DNA of 64,000 nt from NCBI GenBank assembly GCA_045637205.1, contig JAZTYY010000005.1:19965-83964 (forward strand), written 5' to 3'. This DNA is from RGIG4608 sp045637205. Its GTDB lineage: Bacteria; Bacillota; Clostridia; Oscillospirales; CAG-272. The position numbers and the translations under genes were made by a program. Under the pieces are notes generated by a model. That model had not been told where the DNA came from. It searched no databases and saw only the letters and a program-made list of their open reading frames with translations. Below are positions 19,619 through 28,445 of this stretch, one piece after another (position 1 is the first letter of the stretch; each line of letters begins with the position of its first letter).

Positions 19619-22600
19619 TTATTTAACAATTATTTCATAAGATTCAAGAGTAAGGTTTCCACTCGAATCGATTACTAAGTAATTAACTGTGTAAGTACCT
19701 GCAGTTTTTGCAGTAAAGTAGTTAGTACGCTCACCAGTCTTATCAAGCATTGCAAAGCTCTGTCCCTGAGGAGTTACAATCGAAACATAAACCACGAAGT
19801 TCTCTGCGTTCTTGTCGTTATTATCAACGATTTCAATATCAGCAACGTATATTGCTTCCCCTACCTTACCTTCAGTTGAATGATCCTTGAGGATTATCTC
19901 AGGAGGAGTCATATCGGAAGAAGTAATAACGTAAGTGAATGGGAGCTTATTACCTGATATATCAGTTACTGTGTAATTTACACTGTAGCTTCCGTACTGA
20001 TCAAGATTGATAGTGTAGTCTGTGTAATACTTCGCGTTTTTTTCGTTGAGAATCGTACCATCAAGAGCAGTTACATAGCTTCCATCAGGTGCGGTAACAG
20101 ACATCTTAATTGTAACACTGGGATCCAAAACGTCACTAATATATACACTTGGAATAGTGAATTGACTACCAAACGGACGCGCGCCTGATTGTCCAACCGC
20201 AGAAATCTTGGGCTTGATATTATCAACGTAAATTCCGGAAATAGGCTGTCCGGAAAGGTTGAATATATCTATTCCTGCTTGTTTGTAATTCGTAATATTT
20301 TCAAGTTCAACTGTCAAATATGCCATAGATTCATTAAAACCGTTAAACTCTTTTCCCGAAAGATCATTGGTAACCTTTACGCTGAGCACCGATGAACCCG
20401 TTGGCATTACTGTGCATCCATTGTCACTCAAAGCAAGATTTAACGGTGACTCAGAATCATCAAAGCTCACATTCTCAAGAACACTTTCAACACCGTCATT
20501 AACACTAAAGAATACCTGTCCGGATTCATATCTATACGTAAATTTTAACTGAACTGTTGGATCAGCATAATCGGTAAGGATAATATTGATTGTATCCATA
20601 CCAAATCCGGTAGCAGCAAGCTTCAATGAGAAGTCAAATGTCTGAAGTCTATTTATAAAGCTTGTATATACCTTTTCGCCAAAATCTGCATTAACAGCAA
20701 ATCTGATATATTTTCCTTCAGGTGTTGATGTAAGTCCATTTTTAACAAAGTATTTGTCAATGGTATATGTACCGTTGTATCCAACGTCAATAACAGGTAT
20801 TACCTTGGAAACGTATTCGGTCTTTTTGCCGTTCACTTCCAAGCGATAAATAATTTGCACGCTTTCATTAGCATATGAGATAAAGCGATATCCACTGGAC
20901 ATCTCACTCTTGCCATCCTCAATAATATAAATTTCAGGAAGGGTCTCTACAGGTTCACCTGTAGCATAAATCTTAGCAAGAATCTCCGGAAGTTGATATT
21001 CGCATCCCTTAATAAAGTATTCAGGAAGGACCGGATCCTCAAAGAATACAGGCACATCATTATCAATTGCCGTCAATGTTGTAGACACAGTGATTGAAGT
21101 AATGTAATCATCAACATAATAGGTAACTTCATATTTACCTGCATATTCTGGGAAAAATGTTGGGTTGTCAGAAGATATCGTGTATACTTTACCATTTGTC
21201 TGATGAACGGCCTCTGCTTTCCACTCGGCTGATCCTGTGATATTAGTAATCGTAGGAGCAGGAAGTGTGTAATCGGTTCCTATAGTAGCATTAGACAATG
21301 TAGGTGCCGTAGCACTCAATGAAGGTGTTCCCTTTGGCAAAGCATATACTTCTATTTCCAATTTTCCCATATTACCGTATTTATCTACGGCATAATAAAC
21401 AATGGTATATTTTCCTTCTACAAAAGGTGTAAACATTCCATTGACAAGATCAACTCTGACTTGATTGCCTGTTCCGTATGCATAGTAAACTTCAGTATAA
21501 GTAACAGGAGAAGCGGTATAATCATCGCTTACTTTTACAGGAAACAACTTATATTTAATTCCCGCAATAGCATTGGGATAACCATTAGCAAAAGATTCAG
21601 CATTTTGCAAAGAAACAGTTGGAGCAACAGTATCAACAAATATATTCTTTTTCAGCTTTTCAGCACTTTCAACATTTTCACTGTTAATTGCGTTGTTTCC
21701 AAGCTTGGTAATAGCAAGATTCAATGCGGATGCATTGTAGTTTGTCGCAGAAATGCTCAAGAAACATTCGCCTGTAGTAAATCCACTCCACGTACCATCC
21801 TTATATATATCCTCGCTTGAGAGAATAGTAACAAGCTGTCCGTTAGCATATATTGCTTGATTAGTCGTATCCATAGACAAAGCAAGCGTCTGTGTGCCAA
21901 CTCCTTCGGGGGTATTATTGGGGTTTTCGAGAGAAACGTAATTAGGATTTCCGGGAAGTGCAAAAGAAACGTTTGCTCCCCAAACATTAGCGTTATGAAG
22001 CTGATAATTCACGCCGTCAATTACGAGAGTTCCCTTGTTCGTCTCAAGCCCCGTGGGGTTTTGGAACGCTGCATTACCCGTTATATAGGAATTCTTTTCA
22101 GCCCAAGCAGCACCTGCCTGCCCTGCTGTTCCCTTTTTGATTGCAATAGTTACAAAATTTGATGGATCATGCACGTCGGTTAATACAATTTCAATCTTAT
22201 TTGCATCAGGAGTTCCTATAACCTCAGGAGTTACGAAAAATTCAAGGAAGGATTCTCCGTTTAATTCGTTAAGATTGATTATCTCTGAATATGTAAATTT
22301 ATCTGTACTTGCAATGGAAGCAAGTATTGCCTCGCGATCAATAACATAATCGCCATAGGCGGGATTGCCGTATGAAAGTTGTGAAAGTGTGGTCTGCATA
22401 CCATAAAGCTTCGAGCATGCCAAAAACTCAACACTCTCCTGATAAACTGCTCCCTTGGAGTTTACAGCCTTGTAGACGAGTTTATGAAGTCCTTCCTGTT
22501 TGATTATAAAGGATTCTTCTACTCTGAGTAAAGCTCCCGAAGGTTGTTCGATCAAGGTGATAGCTTTTACATTCTCACCGTCAACATTTACGGTCTTACT

Positions 22601-22753
22601 TGGAATATTAACAGTATCTCCAACCATATACATTTCTTTTATTGTCGCTTCTGCTTCCGCGTATGCAGGAATAGCTGCCACCAACAGCATAACCGCTACT
22701 ATAAAAGAAACTATAACAGTCACAAATCTGTACATATTTCTCTTTTCCTTCAT
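19619..22753 (-). CDS. Large secreted multi-Ig-domain protein
   Basis: 1044 residues with a Sec signal peptide (cleavage after PAYAEA) and no lipobox, LPXTG or SLH motif that I can see. It has repeated Ig-like/DUF5011-type modules, with recurring phrases such as YTIVYYAVDKYGN, YSVNYTVTDISGN and YTVNYLVIDSSGN. Two long segments (about 120-360 and 660-850) resemble each other and may be lectin-like beta-sandwiches. AGGAGG precedes the ATG. It may be retained on the surface by its neighbours, or shed. Glycan binding is inferred from the locus. Confidence 0.8.
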   Translation of the reverse strand: MKEKRNMYRFVTVIVSFIVAVMLLVAAIPAYAEAEATIKEMYMVGDTVNIPSKTVNVDGENVKAITLIEQPSGALLRVEESFIIKQEGLHKLVYKAVNSKGAVYQESVEFLACSKLYGMQTTLSQLSYGNPAYGDYVIDREAILASIASTDKFTYSEIINLNELNGESFLEFFVTPEVIGTPDANKIEIVLTDVHDPSNFVTIAIKKGTAGQAGAAWAEKNSYITGNAAFQNPTGLETNKGTLVIDGVNYQLHNANVWGANVSFALPGNPNYVSLENPNNTPEGVGTQTLALSMDTTNQAIYANGQLVTILSSEDIYKDGTWSGFTTGECFLSISATNYNASALNLAITKLGNNAINSENVESAEKLKKNIFVDTVAPTVSLQNAESFANGYPNAIAGIKYKLFPVKVSDDYTASPVTYTEVYYAYGTGNQVRVDLVNGMFTPFVEGKYTIVYYAVDKYGNMGKLEIEVYALPKGTPSLSATAPTLSNATIGTDYTLPAPTITNITGSAEWKAEAVHQTNGKVYTISSDNPTFFPEYAGKYEVTYYVDDYITSITVSTTLTAIDNDVPVFFEDPVLPEYFIKGCEYQLPEILAKIYATGEPVETLPEIYIIEDGKSEMSSGYRFISYANESVQIIYRLEVNGKKTEYVSKVIPVIDVGYNGTYTIDKYFVKNGLTSTPEGKYIRFAVNADFGEKVYTSFINRLQTFDFSLKLAATGFGMDTINIILTDYADPTVQLKFTYRYESGQVFFSVNDGVESVLENVSFDDSESPLNLALSDNGCTVMPTGSSVLSVKVTNDLSGKEFNGFNESMAYLTVELENITNYKQAGIDIFNLSGQPISGIYVDNIKPKISAVGQSGARPFGSQFTIPSVYISDVLDPSVTIKMSVTAPDGSYVTALDGTILNEKNAKYYTDYTINLDQYGSYSVNYTVTDISGNKLPFTYVITSSDMTPPEIILKDHSTEGKVGEAIYVADIEIVDNNDKNAENFVVYVSIVTPQGQSFAMLDKTGERTNYFTAKTAGTYTVNYLVIDSSGNLTLESYEIIVK

Positions 22754-22768
22754 AATATCCTCCTGTTT

Positions 22769-23671
22769 TTATTCTTTTATACCGCCCATCGTCAAATTGC
22801 CCATAAGTTTATCCTTAAATGCAATAAACAACGACAGAACAGGAATTAACAATATGATACATGCCGCCATCTTTCGCGGTACCCAACTCAACTCACCAAC
22901 CGTAGAGTTTCCAAGATTGAAAAGACCTACTGCGAGAGTCGGATATCCCGGCAAATAAAGCAATGGCGATTGGTAGTCATTCCACAATTCAATGAATTTA
23001 ATAACAAGCACCGTAAAGAAGGTGTTTCTTACCAAAGGAAATACTACCTTAAAGAATACGTGCGCCTCGCTTGCGCCATCAATATAAGCAGCTTCCATAT
23101 AGGTTGACGGAAAACTCTTAAACGCAGCGTAATATACGAGGAAATACATTCCGAGAAAATGGAATTTCTGTATCCAGTTTCCCCAAATGGTATTATAAAT
23201 ACCAAGCTCCTTGAGGATTTGCATCTCAGATGGAGCTGAACCAACGATGGGAAGCACCATAGCCACAATAACTATTCCATAAAGAACTGTGTTGAATTTG
23301 TAATCAAATTTTGCAGTCACGTAAGCGACTATACACGGAACGAAAGCGGAAATGATAGATCCAACTCCTGCATAAAGCATAGTATTTGTAAGCATTCCCC
23401 AAAAGTCAACGTACTTCTGCTGACCGTTGGAGATTACTATTGATTGAAATTTAGAGAACACTATAGAAAAGTTTTCAAATGCCCAACCAAATTTTTCACT
23501 TGGAAATCCCAGAACGTTGGTTCTGAAATCTATTTGAAATTTTAATGAAGTAATGACCGCCCATAGAAGCAACAAGAACATAGCGATCGTATAAGTCAAT
23601 AATATTGCGAATAAAGCAACGTACAGAGGGTTGGTCTTATTCACTTTTTTCTTTAAAGTTAATTTAGACAT
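22769..23671 (-). CDS. Carbohydrate ABC transporter permease (MalG/UgpE type)
   Basis: About 300 residues with six membrane helices and the inner-membrane-protein EAA-type loop (AAYIDGASEAHVFFKVVFPL) that docks on the ATPase. The ATG at 23671 has AAGGAGG upstream and is preferred to a start nine codons earlier. It is partnered with the permease 10 nt upstream and the binding protein beyond. These form a CUT1-type importer, with oligosaccharides of the locus as the likely cargo. Confidence 0.93.
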   Translation of the reverse strand: MSKLTLKKKVNKTNPLYVALFAILLTYTIAMFLLLLWAVITSLKFQIDFRTNVLGFPSEKFGWAFENFSIVFSKFQSIVISNGQQKYVDFWGMLTNTMLYAGVGSIISAFVPCIVAYVTAKFDYKFNTVLYGIVIVAMVLPIVGSAPSEMQILKELGIYNTIWGNWIQKFHFLGMYFLVYYAAFKSFPSTYMEAAYIDGASEAHVFFKVVFPLVRNTFFTVLVIKFIELWNDYQSPLLYLPGYPTLAVGLFNLGNSTVGELSWVPRKMAACIILLIPVLSLFIAFKDKLMGNLTMGGIKE

Positions 23672-23681
23672 AATTTCCTCC

Positions 23682-24602
23682 TTACGCTGTTGGATCAAGC
23701 TTATTAAGCAAGCGTCTTACCAAGAATGTTATCGGAACCACGATAAGAGTAAACAAAAGTCCAAGCGCTGCAAGATAGGGATATTCACTTATAGCAGCAC
23801 CCTTAATACCTCTGTAAAGATAGTATCCCAACGTCCAGATAGCTGGATCAGCATCTCTTCCAAAAAATCCGAAAAGTGACATCTGATTTGTGAAAACGCC
23901 AGCAACGCCAACTATGATAAATGTCGAAATGGTCGGGAAAATGATTGGGAGGTCTATAGAAAAGAATTCTCGTATAGGACTGACTCCATCGAGCATTGCA
24001 GCCTCGCTAACACTATCATCTATTGCACTCATAGCATTTGAAAACATCATCATTTGTGTTCCAAATCCACAGAAAACGCAGAAGAAAATTATTGCGCCTT
24101 TAGCTGTTTCGGGATTTACAAGCAAACCCCATACCTTTTCTCCCGTAAGTGCTTCAACTATAGCGGGATACGCATTTTCTGTAAAATATTTGAAAATTAA
24201 TACTAAGGTAATATTAGAAATAATATGCGGTAAGTATGCAACAACTCTGAATCCGCTCGCAAATCTTCTCTTCTTATATACATAATAGGAAAAGAAGAGT
24301 GCCATAACCATAGTAGCTATAGTTACGAGATAATATTGCAATGAATTTATCAAAGCTACGTGCAATACTCCGTCTTTTTCAAATTCTGAGAATATTCTCT
24401 TGAAATTCACAAGACCATCAAAATAGAACTTACCTGTAATCGCATCGTAGCTTTGAAAAGCCATCAATATCGAATTGAAGTTTACTCCGATATAGAATAT
24501 CATATACTGCAGCAGCGGCAAACCCACTACTGCAATATAGAACAATAACCTATCTTTTTTAATTTTCCGTTTAAACTTTTTACCTTTGACAATTTTAGTC
24601 AT
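23682..24602 (-). CDS. Sugar ABC transporter permease (MalF/UgpA type)
   Basis: 306 residues with six membrane helices. The EAA-type loop is AAMLDGVSPIREFFSIDLPI. The N-terminus is basic (KGKKFKRKIKKDR) and cytoplasmic. It lies 2 nt from the binding-protein gene and 10 nt from the second permease gene, so the order is binding protein, MalF-like, MalG-like. No ATPase gene is adjacent; candidates are at 0.8 and 9.3 kb. Confidence 0.93.
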   Translation of the reverse strand: MTKIVKGKKFKRKIKKDRLLFYIAVVGLPLLQYMIFYIGVNFNSILMAFQSYDAITGKFYFDGLVNFKRIFSEFEKDGVLHVALINSLQYYLVTIATMVMALFFSYYVYKKRRFASGFRVVAYLPHIISNITLVLIFKYFTENAYPAIVEALTGEKVWGLLVNPETAKGAIIFFCVFCGFGTQMMMFSNAMSAIDDSVSEAAMLDGVSPIREFFSIDLPIIFPTISTFIIVGVAGVFTNQMSLFGFFGRDADPAIWTLGYYLYRGIKGAAISEYPYLAALGLLFTLIVVPITFLVRRLLNKLDPTA

Positions 24603-24604
24603 TT

Positions 24605-26278
24605 TTATTTACCTTGATAAAATCTGCCGTAAGCAGCTTCCCAGTCTGACTGAGACATTTCCATACCTTCAAAATAAGTAATGGCACTCTTCTGACCGCC
24701 TCTGAATGCTGCAATCGGGAAGATATATTTGCTACTATTCCAATAGCTGTCATAAAGTGTGAACTTTGTTTCATTATTCATAAAGAGAACACTTGAAGAA
24801 AGAGGTGTGATAACATCGGACTCTTTACGAAGCTCAATAAGCTGTTTATAGAAACCGCTAAGACCCTTAATGGTATCTGCCGCGATATCATAATTCATAC
24901 CCTTAAGCATACCTGTGTGCTTTGTGAAATCATTAAGCATTTCATCTGTGTAGATAAACTTAACGAAAAGCTTAGCAAGTTCAAGTCTTGCTCCACTTGC
25001 GTTTGCGTTGATACCGCAATAGGAGTTAATATAATCATTGAGAACCTGTGTAACACCGTTGCTCTCGTTAACTGTACCGTTATATACACCGGGGAGAGGC
25101 ATCCAACCAAAGTTACGGTTCTTAGCTGCATCGCCATAAGCAGAAACAGAAAGATCAAAACTATCTTTGGCTTCCTTTTCCCAGAATGTGCCTTCTATAA
25201 GCATAGCAATTGGCTTGTTTTCAAGATCACTGAATATATAAGTTTCCTGTGCTTCTCTATTGGACATTGTAAGCTTAGCCATACTGTCTGTGTAATAGTA
25301 ATCGGATGTGTTAAAGATCTTGAAAAGGAATTCAAGGGCTCTATATTTAGCTTCTGTCTGACGAAGCAAATATCCGTTTGCTTCGGTGATAGTAACCTCT
25401 TTTGTAACAGGCTGTCCGTTGCTGAACCCTGTAACAACAGTTGTAGTGTTGTCGCTTGAACCAACACCGAAATTATAGTTGAGTTTAGTTTCCTCAGCAC
25501 CTGCCCAAGTATCAGCAAGAGCGTAGAGCAAAAATTCGCTATAAGCATTCTGTTCACCGGACCATACAAAAGGAGTAATTCCCTTTGATACCATCTCATC
25601 GCAGAGCTTGAAAAATTCTTCATAGGTTGCAGGAAGACCGTCGTCCAAAGTATTCATCTTGCCATCAGGACCTGCAGATTTTGTTGCATTAGCATTAAGA
25701 ATGAAATCGCTGTATGTTCTGTCAGAAGCGAAATAAAGATTATTTTTATCGAAAAGATCTATGTCGTAAATAAGACCTCTGAATGCTTCGTAGTGAGGGA
25801 GCGCATATATTTTTCCATCACGTGCAGTCAAAGCATCGAGTTTGTCTGCAGAAAGCTTGGAATAAATAGTCTTTCCATCTTCGCCCATCTCGTTAACGAG
25901 ATCGGTAATATCAAGGAAGTTGCCGTTAGCAGACCACTGATTGTAACGAAGATTTTCATTGAAAATTACATCGTATGTAGAATTTTTGAAAGAATCTATC
26001 ATTGTAACAGCTGTTACCTTTTGCTTATCGGGAATTACCTGAACACCCATTTTGCCTTCTTCAAATGAGGTATTTGCATATTTCGCCTCAAATGCTGCAA
26101 TGGCTGAATCAAGCCAATCGTTTCCAACACCACCTTCATAACTGAATACATACAACTGAGTCTTATCAGGATCGATCTCAATTACGTCGCCGCCACCGGA
26201 ACCACCGGGACAAGCACAAAGCGTTAGCATTGTTGCAAAAACAAGCAACATTACAATGATTTTTTTGAATGTTTTCAT
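24605..26278 (-). CDS. Extracellular solute-binding lipoprotein
   Basis: 557 residues, a family-1 sugar-binding protein of the CUT1 type. The lipoprotein signal has its lipobox at LCAC, followed by a Gly/Ser linker. Visible elements include the early YDVIFNENLRYNQWSANGNFLDITDLV segment of the family, split here as YDVIFNEN and NGNFLDITD, and a late SDWEAAYGRFYQG helix. It delivers ligand to the two permeases downstream. It is larger than the usual 420-450 residues, which fits a larger oligosaccharide, though that is inference. Confidence 0.92.
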   Translation of the reverse strand: MKTFKKIIVMLLVFATMLTLCACPGGSGGGDVIEIDPDKTQLYVFSYEGGVGNDWLDSAIAAFEAKYANTSFEEGKMGVQVIPDKQKVTAVTMIDSFKNSTYDVIFNENLRYNQWSANGNFLDITDLVNEMGEDGKTIYSKLSADKLDALTARDGKIYALPHYEAFRGLIYDIDLFDKNNLYFASDRTYSDFILNANATKSAGPDGKMNTLDDGLPATYEEFFKLCDEMVSKGITPFVWSGEQNAYSEFLLYALADTWAGAEETKLNYNFGVGSSDNTTTVVTGFSNGQPVTKEVTITEANGYLLRQTEAKYRALEFLFKIFNTSDYYYTDSMAKLTMSNREAQETYIFSDLENKPIAMLIEGTFWEKEAKDSFDLSVSAYGDAAKNRNFGWMPLPGVYNGTVNESNGVTQVLNDYINSYCGINANASGARLELAKLFVKFIYTDEMLNDFTKHTGMLKGMNYDIAADTIKGLSGFYKQLIELRKESDVITPLSSSVLFMNNETKFTLYDSYWNSSKYIFPIAAFRGGQKSAITYFEGMEMSQSDWEAAYGRFYQGK

Positions 26279-26293
26279 AAAAATTTCTCCTTT

Positions 26294-27280
26294 TTATTTG
26301 ATTTCTATTGTTTTTCTATTTGATTTATATGCTTCCAAAACAAGTTTAACCGCCTTGGATGCTTCTCTAAAATCTATAGGGAACGGCTTGTTGTTTTCAA
26401 TACAAGAATAATAATCCTTTATCAAATGGTAATGACCGTATCCCCAATAAGCTTTTGTATCAATACTAACACTGTCATCATCTATATTGACAATTTCATT
26501 ATTGCGATAAATATATTTTGAATTGTATTCATAGGCTGCGACATTAGTTTTCAAACAAGTCAAACCGTTAAAATTTGCAACCGCAGAATTTGTTGCAAAT
26601 ATTTGAGAAACAGCTCCGTTTTTATGCTCAAAAAACAACTCAGCAGTATCCTCGGCTTCTATAAAATCTGCCAATGTGTGAGTTGTCAGACTTGCGCAGA
26701 CCTTATCAGGTTCACCGCCAATCCAACAAAGCTGATCCAGAGTATGTATTGCCTGGTTGATAAGCAATGCACCGCCCTCGGTATCGAATTTACCTCTCCA
26801 ATCTCCGGATTTATAATAAGCCTCATCCTTATGCCACGCAAGCATTATAGATGCACCAACAAATCCCTCTCGTTCAACGGCATTTTTTATGTATTGGTTG
26901 ACTTTAAGATATCTATGTTGAAAACACACACCTAAAGTAGCGTTGCTCTTTTCAACCGCTTCTTTTATCAAATCATACTCATTTTCTTTGATATACAACG
27001 GTTTTTCACAAAGACAATTAATATTTCTGCTAAGTATTTCCACAACCATTTCACAGTGAAGATAATGAGGAGTTAAAACGTGAGCAACGTCGGGCTTTTC
27101 CTTGTCAAGCATTTCTTTGTAATCTTGATAGATTCTGCAATTAAGCCCGAATTTTTCGCAATGCTTTTTGGCCTTTTGGTAGTCTATATCACATACCGCA
27201 GATATTTCCTGACCAAGCTTCAAAAGCACGTCTGTGTGTGTGGAAGAAATTACTCCACACCCTATTAAAACACTTTTCAT
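26294..27280 (-). CDS. Gfo/Idh/MocA family oxidoreductase
   Basis: 328 residues. The Rossmann N-terminus SVLIGCGVISSTHTD and the CEKPLYIKEN motif (near 94) are clear, and GGALLINQAIHTLD is the typical dehydrogenase segment with the catalytic His. It is co-transcribed between nagA copy 2 and the binding-protein gene. A sugar or amino-sugar derivative is the likely substrate. Three proteins of this superfamily in one locus suggest several redox steps or variant sugars. Confidence 0.9.
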   Translation of the reverse strand: MKSVLIGCGVISSTHTDVLLKLGQEISAVCDIDYQKAKKHCEKFGLNCRIYQDYKEMLDKEKPDVAHVLTPHYLHCEMVVEILSRNINCLCEKPLYIKENEYDLIKEAVEKSNATLGVCFQHRYLKVNQYIKNAVEREGFVGASIMLAWHKDEAYYKSGDWRGKFDTEGGALLINQAIHTLDQLCWIGGEPDKVCASLTTHTLADFIEAEDTAELFFEHKNGAVSQIFATNSAVANFNGLTCLKTNVAAYEYNSKYIYRNNEIVNIDDDSVSIDTKAYWGYGHYHLIKDYYSCIENNKPFPIDFREASKAVKLVLEAYKSNRKTIEIK

Positions 27281-27281
27281 A

Positions 27282-28445
27282 TCATTTGATAAACTCTCCT
27301 TTCACAATTACTTTTGAAACGTTGATGTCTTCATCAAAAAGCACAAGGTTTGCATAATAACCGTTTTGAAGCTTTCCAACGTTTCTAAGATTCAAGAATG
27401 ACGCAGGGGTTTCCGTCATCATTCTTATGGCTCTTGGGAGCGGTATACCCGCATTTTTCATAGTACGCACTAATCTGTCAGTGGTCGCAATACTTCCTCC
27501 AAACGCCTGTCTGTCAAGGAGCTTGGCTACACCGTCCTCAATAACAACGGGCTGAGGCGACTCCTTACTTCCCAAGAATGAGTATTCAACGTCCTGGCAC
27601 GCAGCGCGCATTGCGTCTGTGATAAGAGCGATATTCTCTGTTTTTTTGAATTTAGTTACAAATTCCAATAGCTGATTGGGGAGATGGCATCCGTCAGCTA
27701 TGATCTCAACGTTAAGGTCATCAAACAAATAAGCAGTTTCTACGATTCCTGCGTGTCTGAAGCCACCTATTCTTTTGATTGACGAGCAAGCGCTGTAAAG
27801 ATGTGTTACCAATGAATACCCATTGTCTATTGCCCTTTTAACATCTTCGTAGGTAGCATCGGAATGTCCCATTGACATCACAACACCTTTGTTCGCCATC
27901 GCTCTGCCGAATTCTATTGCTCCGTCAAGCTCGGGTGCTGCAGTCCATCTTATAATGCTGCCCTCCGACGCCTCATAGAGCGCCATATATTCCCTCTCAC
28001 ACGGTGCTTTAAGAAGCTCCTGCTTCATAGCTCCCGCCATTGCAGGATTTAGATACGGTCCCTCGAGATGCAATCCCGGCATATGTATCTTAATTCTTTT
28101 ATCTTTTTTTGCAATATTGAATTGCTCAACCGCAAATTTCGTTTGCTCAAAGTCTGCCGAAATCGTTGTTGGTACGATGGTAGTTGTGCCGTGCATCGAA
28201 TGACTGTTGCAAGCATCAACGTATCCTTCAGCACCGTCCATAAAGTCAGCGCCTCCACCACCGTGAACGTGAATATCAACAAACCCTGCCGAAAGATACA
28301 ATCCTTTAGCGTCAACAGTTTCGCCCGAAACCGTTCCGCTTGGAACTATGTCTTTTATTATTTCATCTTCGATGACGATATCCCTCTCTTGAAGGATATC
28401 ATCACCGCTGATTATCTTTGCATTAGTAATAACTGTTCTTTTCAT
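27282..28445 (-). CDS. nagA: N-acetylglucosamine-6-phosphate deacetylase (copy 2)
   Basis: A 387-residue amidohydrolase with metal and substrate motifs FVDIHVHGGGG, LHLEGPYL, SMGHSDATY, THLYSACS and ITDAM. It is clearly diverged from copy 1; for example, DGCHLP here replaces DTYHVDP. It overlaps the NagB fusion gene by 4 nt (ATGA), so the two are translated together and may channel acetyl-hexosamine-6-P to Fru-6-P. A different N-acetyl sugar phosphate (GalNAc-6-P or ManNAc-derived) is possible for one of the copies. Confidence 0.9.
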   Translation of the reverse strand: MKRTVITNAKIISGDDILQERDIVIEDEIIKDIVPSGTVSGETVDAKGLYLSAGFVDIHVHGGGGADFMDGAEGYVDACNSHSMHGTTTIVPTTISADFEQTKFAVEQFNIAKKDKRIKIHMPGLHLEGPYLNPAMAGAMKQELLKAPCEREYMALYEASEGSIIRWTAAPELDGAIEFGRAMANKGVVMSMGHSDATYEDVKRAIDNGYSLVTHLYSACSSIKRIGGFRHAGIVETAYLFDDLNVEIIADGCHLPNQLLEFVTKFKKTENIALITDAMRAACQDVEYSFLGSKESPQPVVIEDGVAKLLDRQAFGGSIATTDRLVRTMKNAGIPLPRAIRMMTETPASFLNLRNVGKLQNGYYANLVLFDEDINVSKVIVKGEFIK

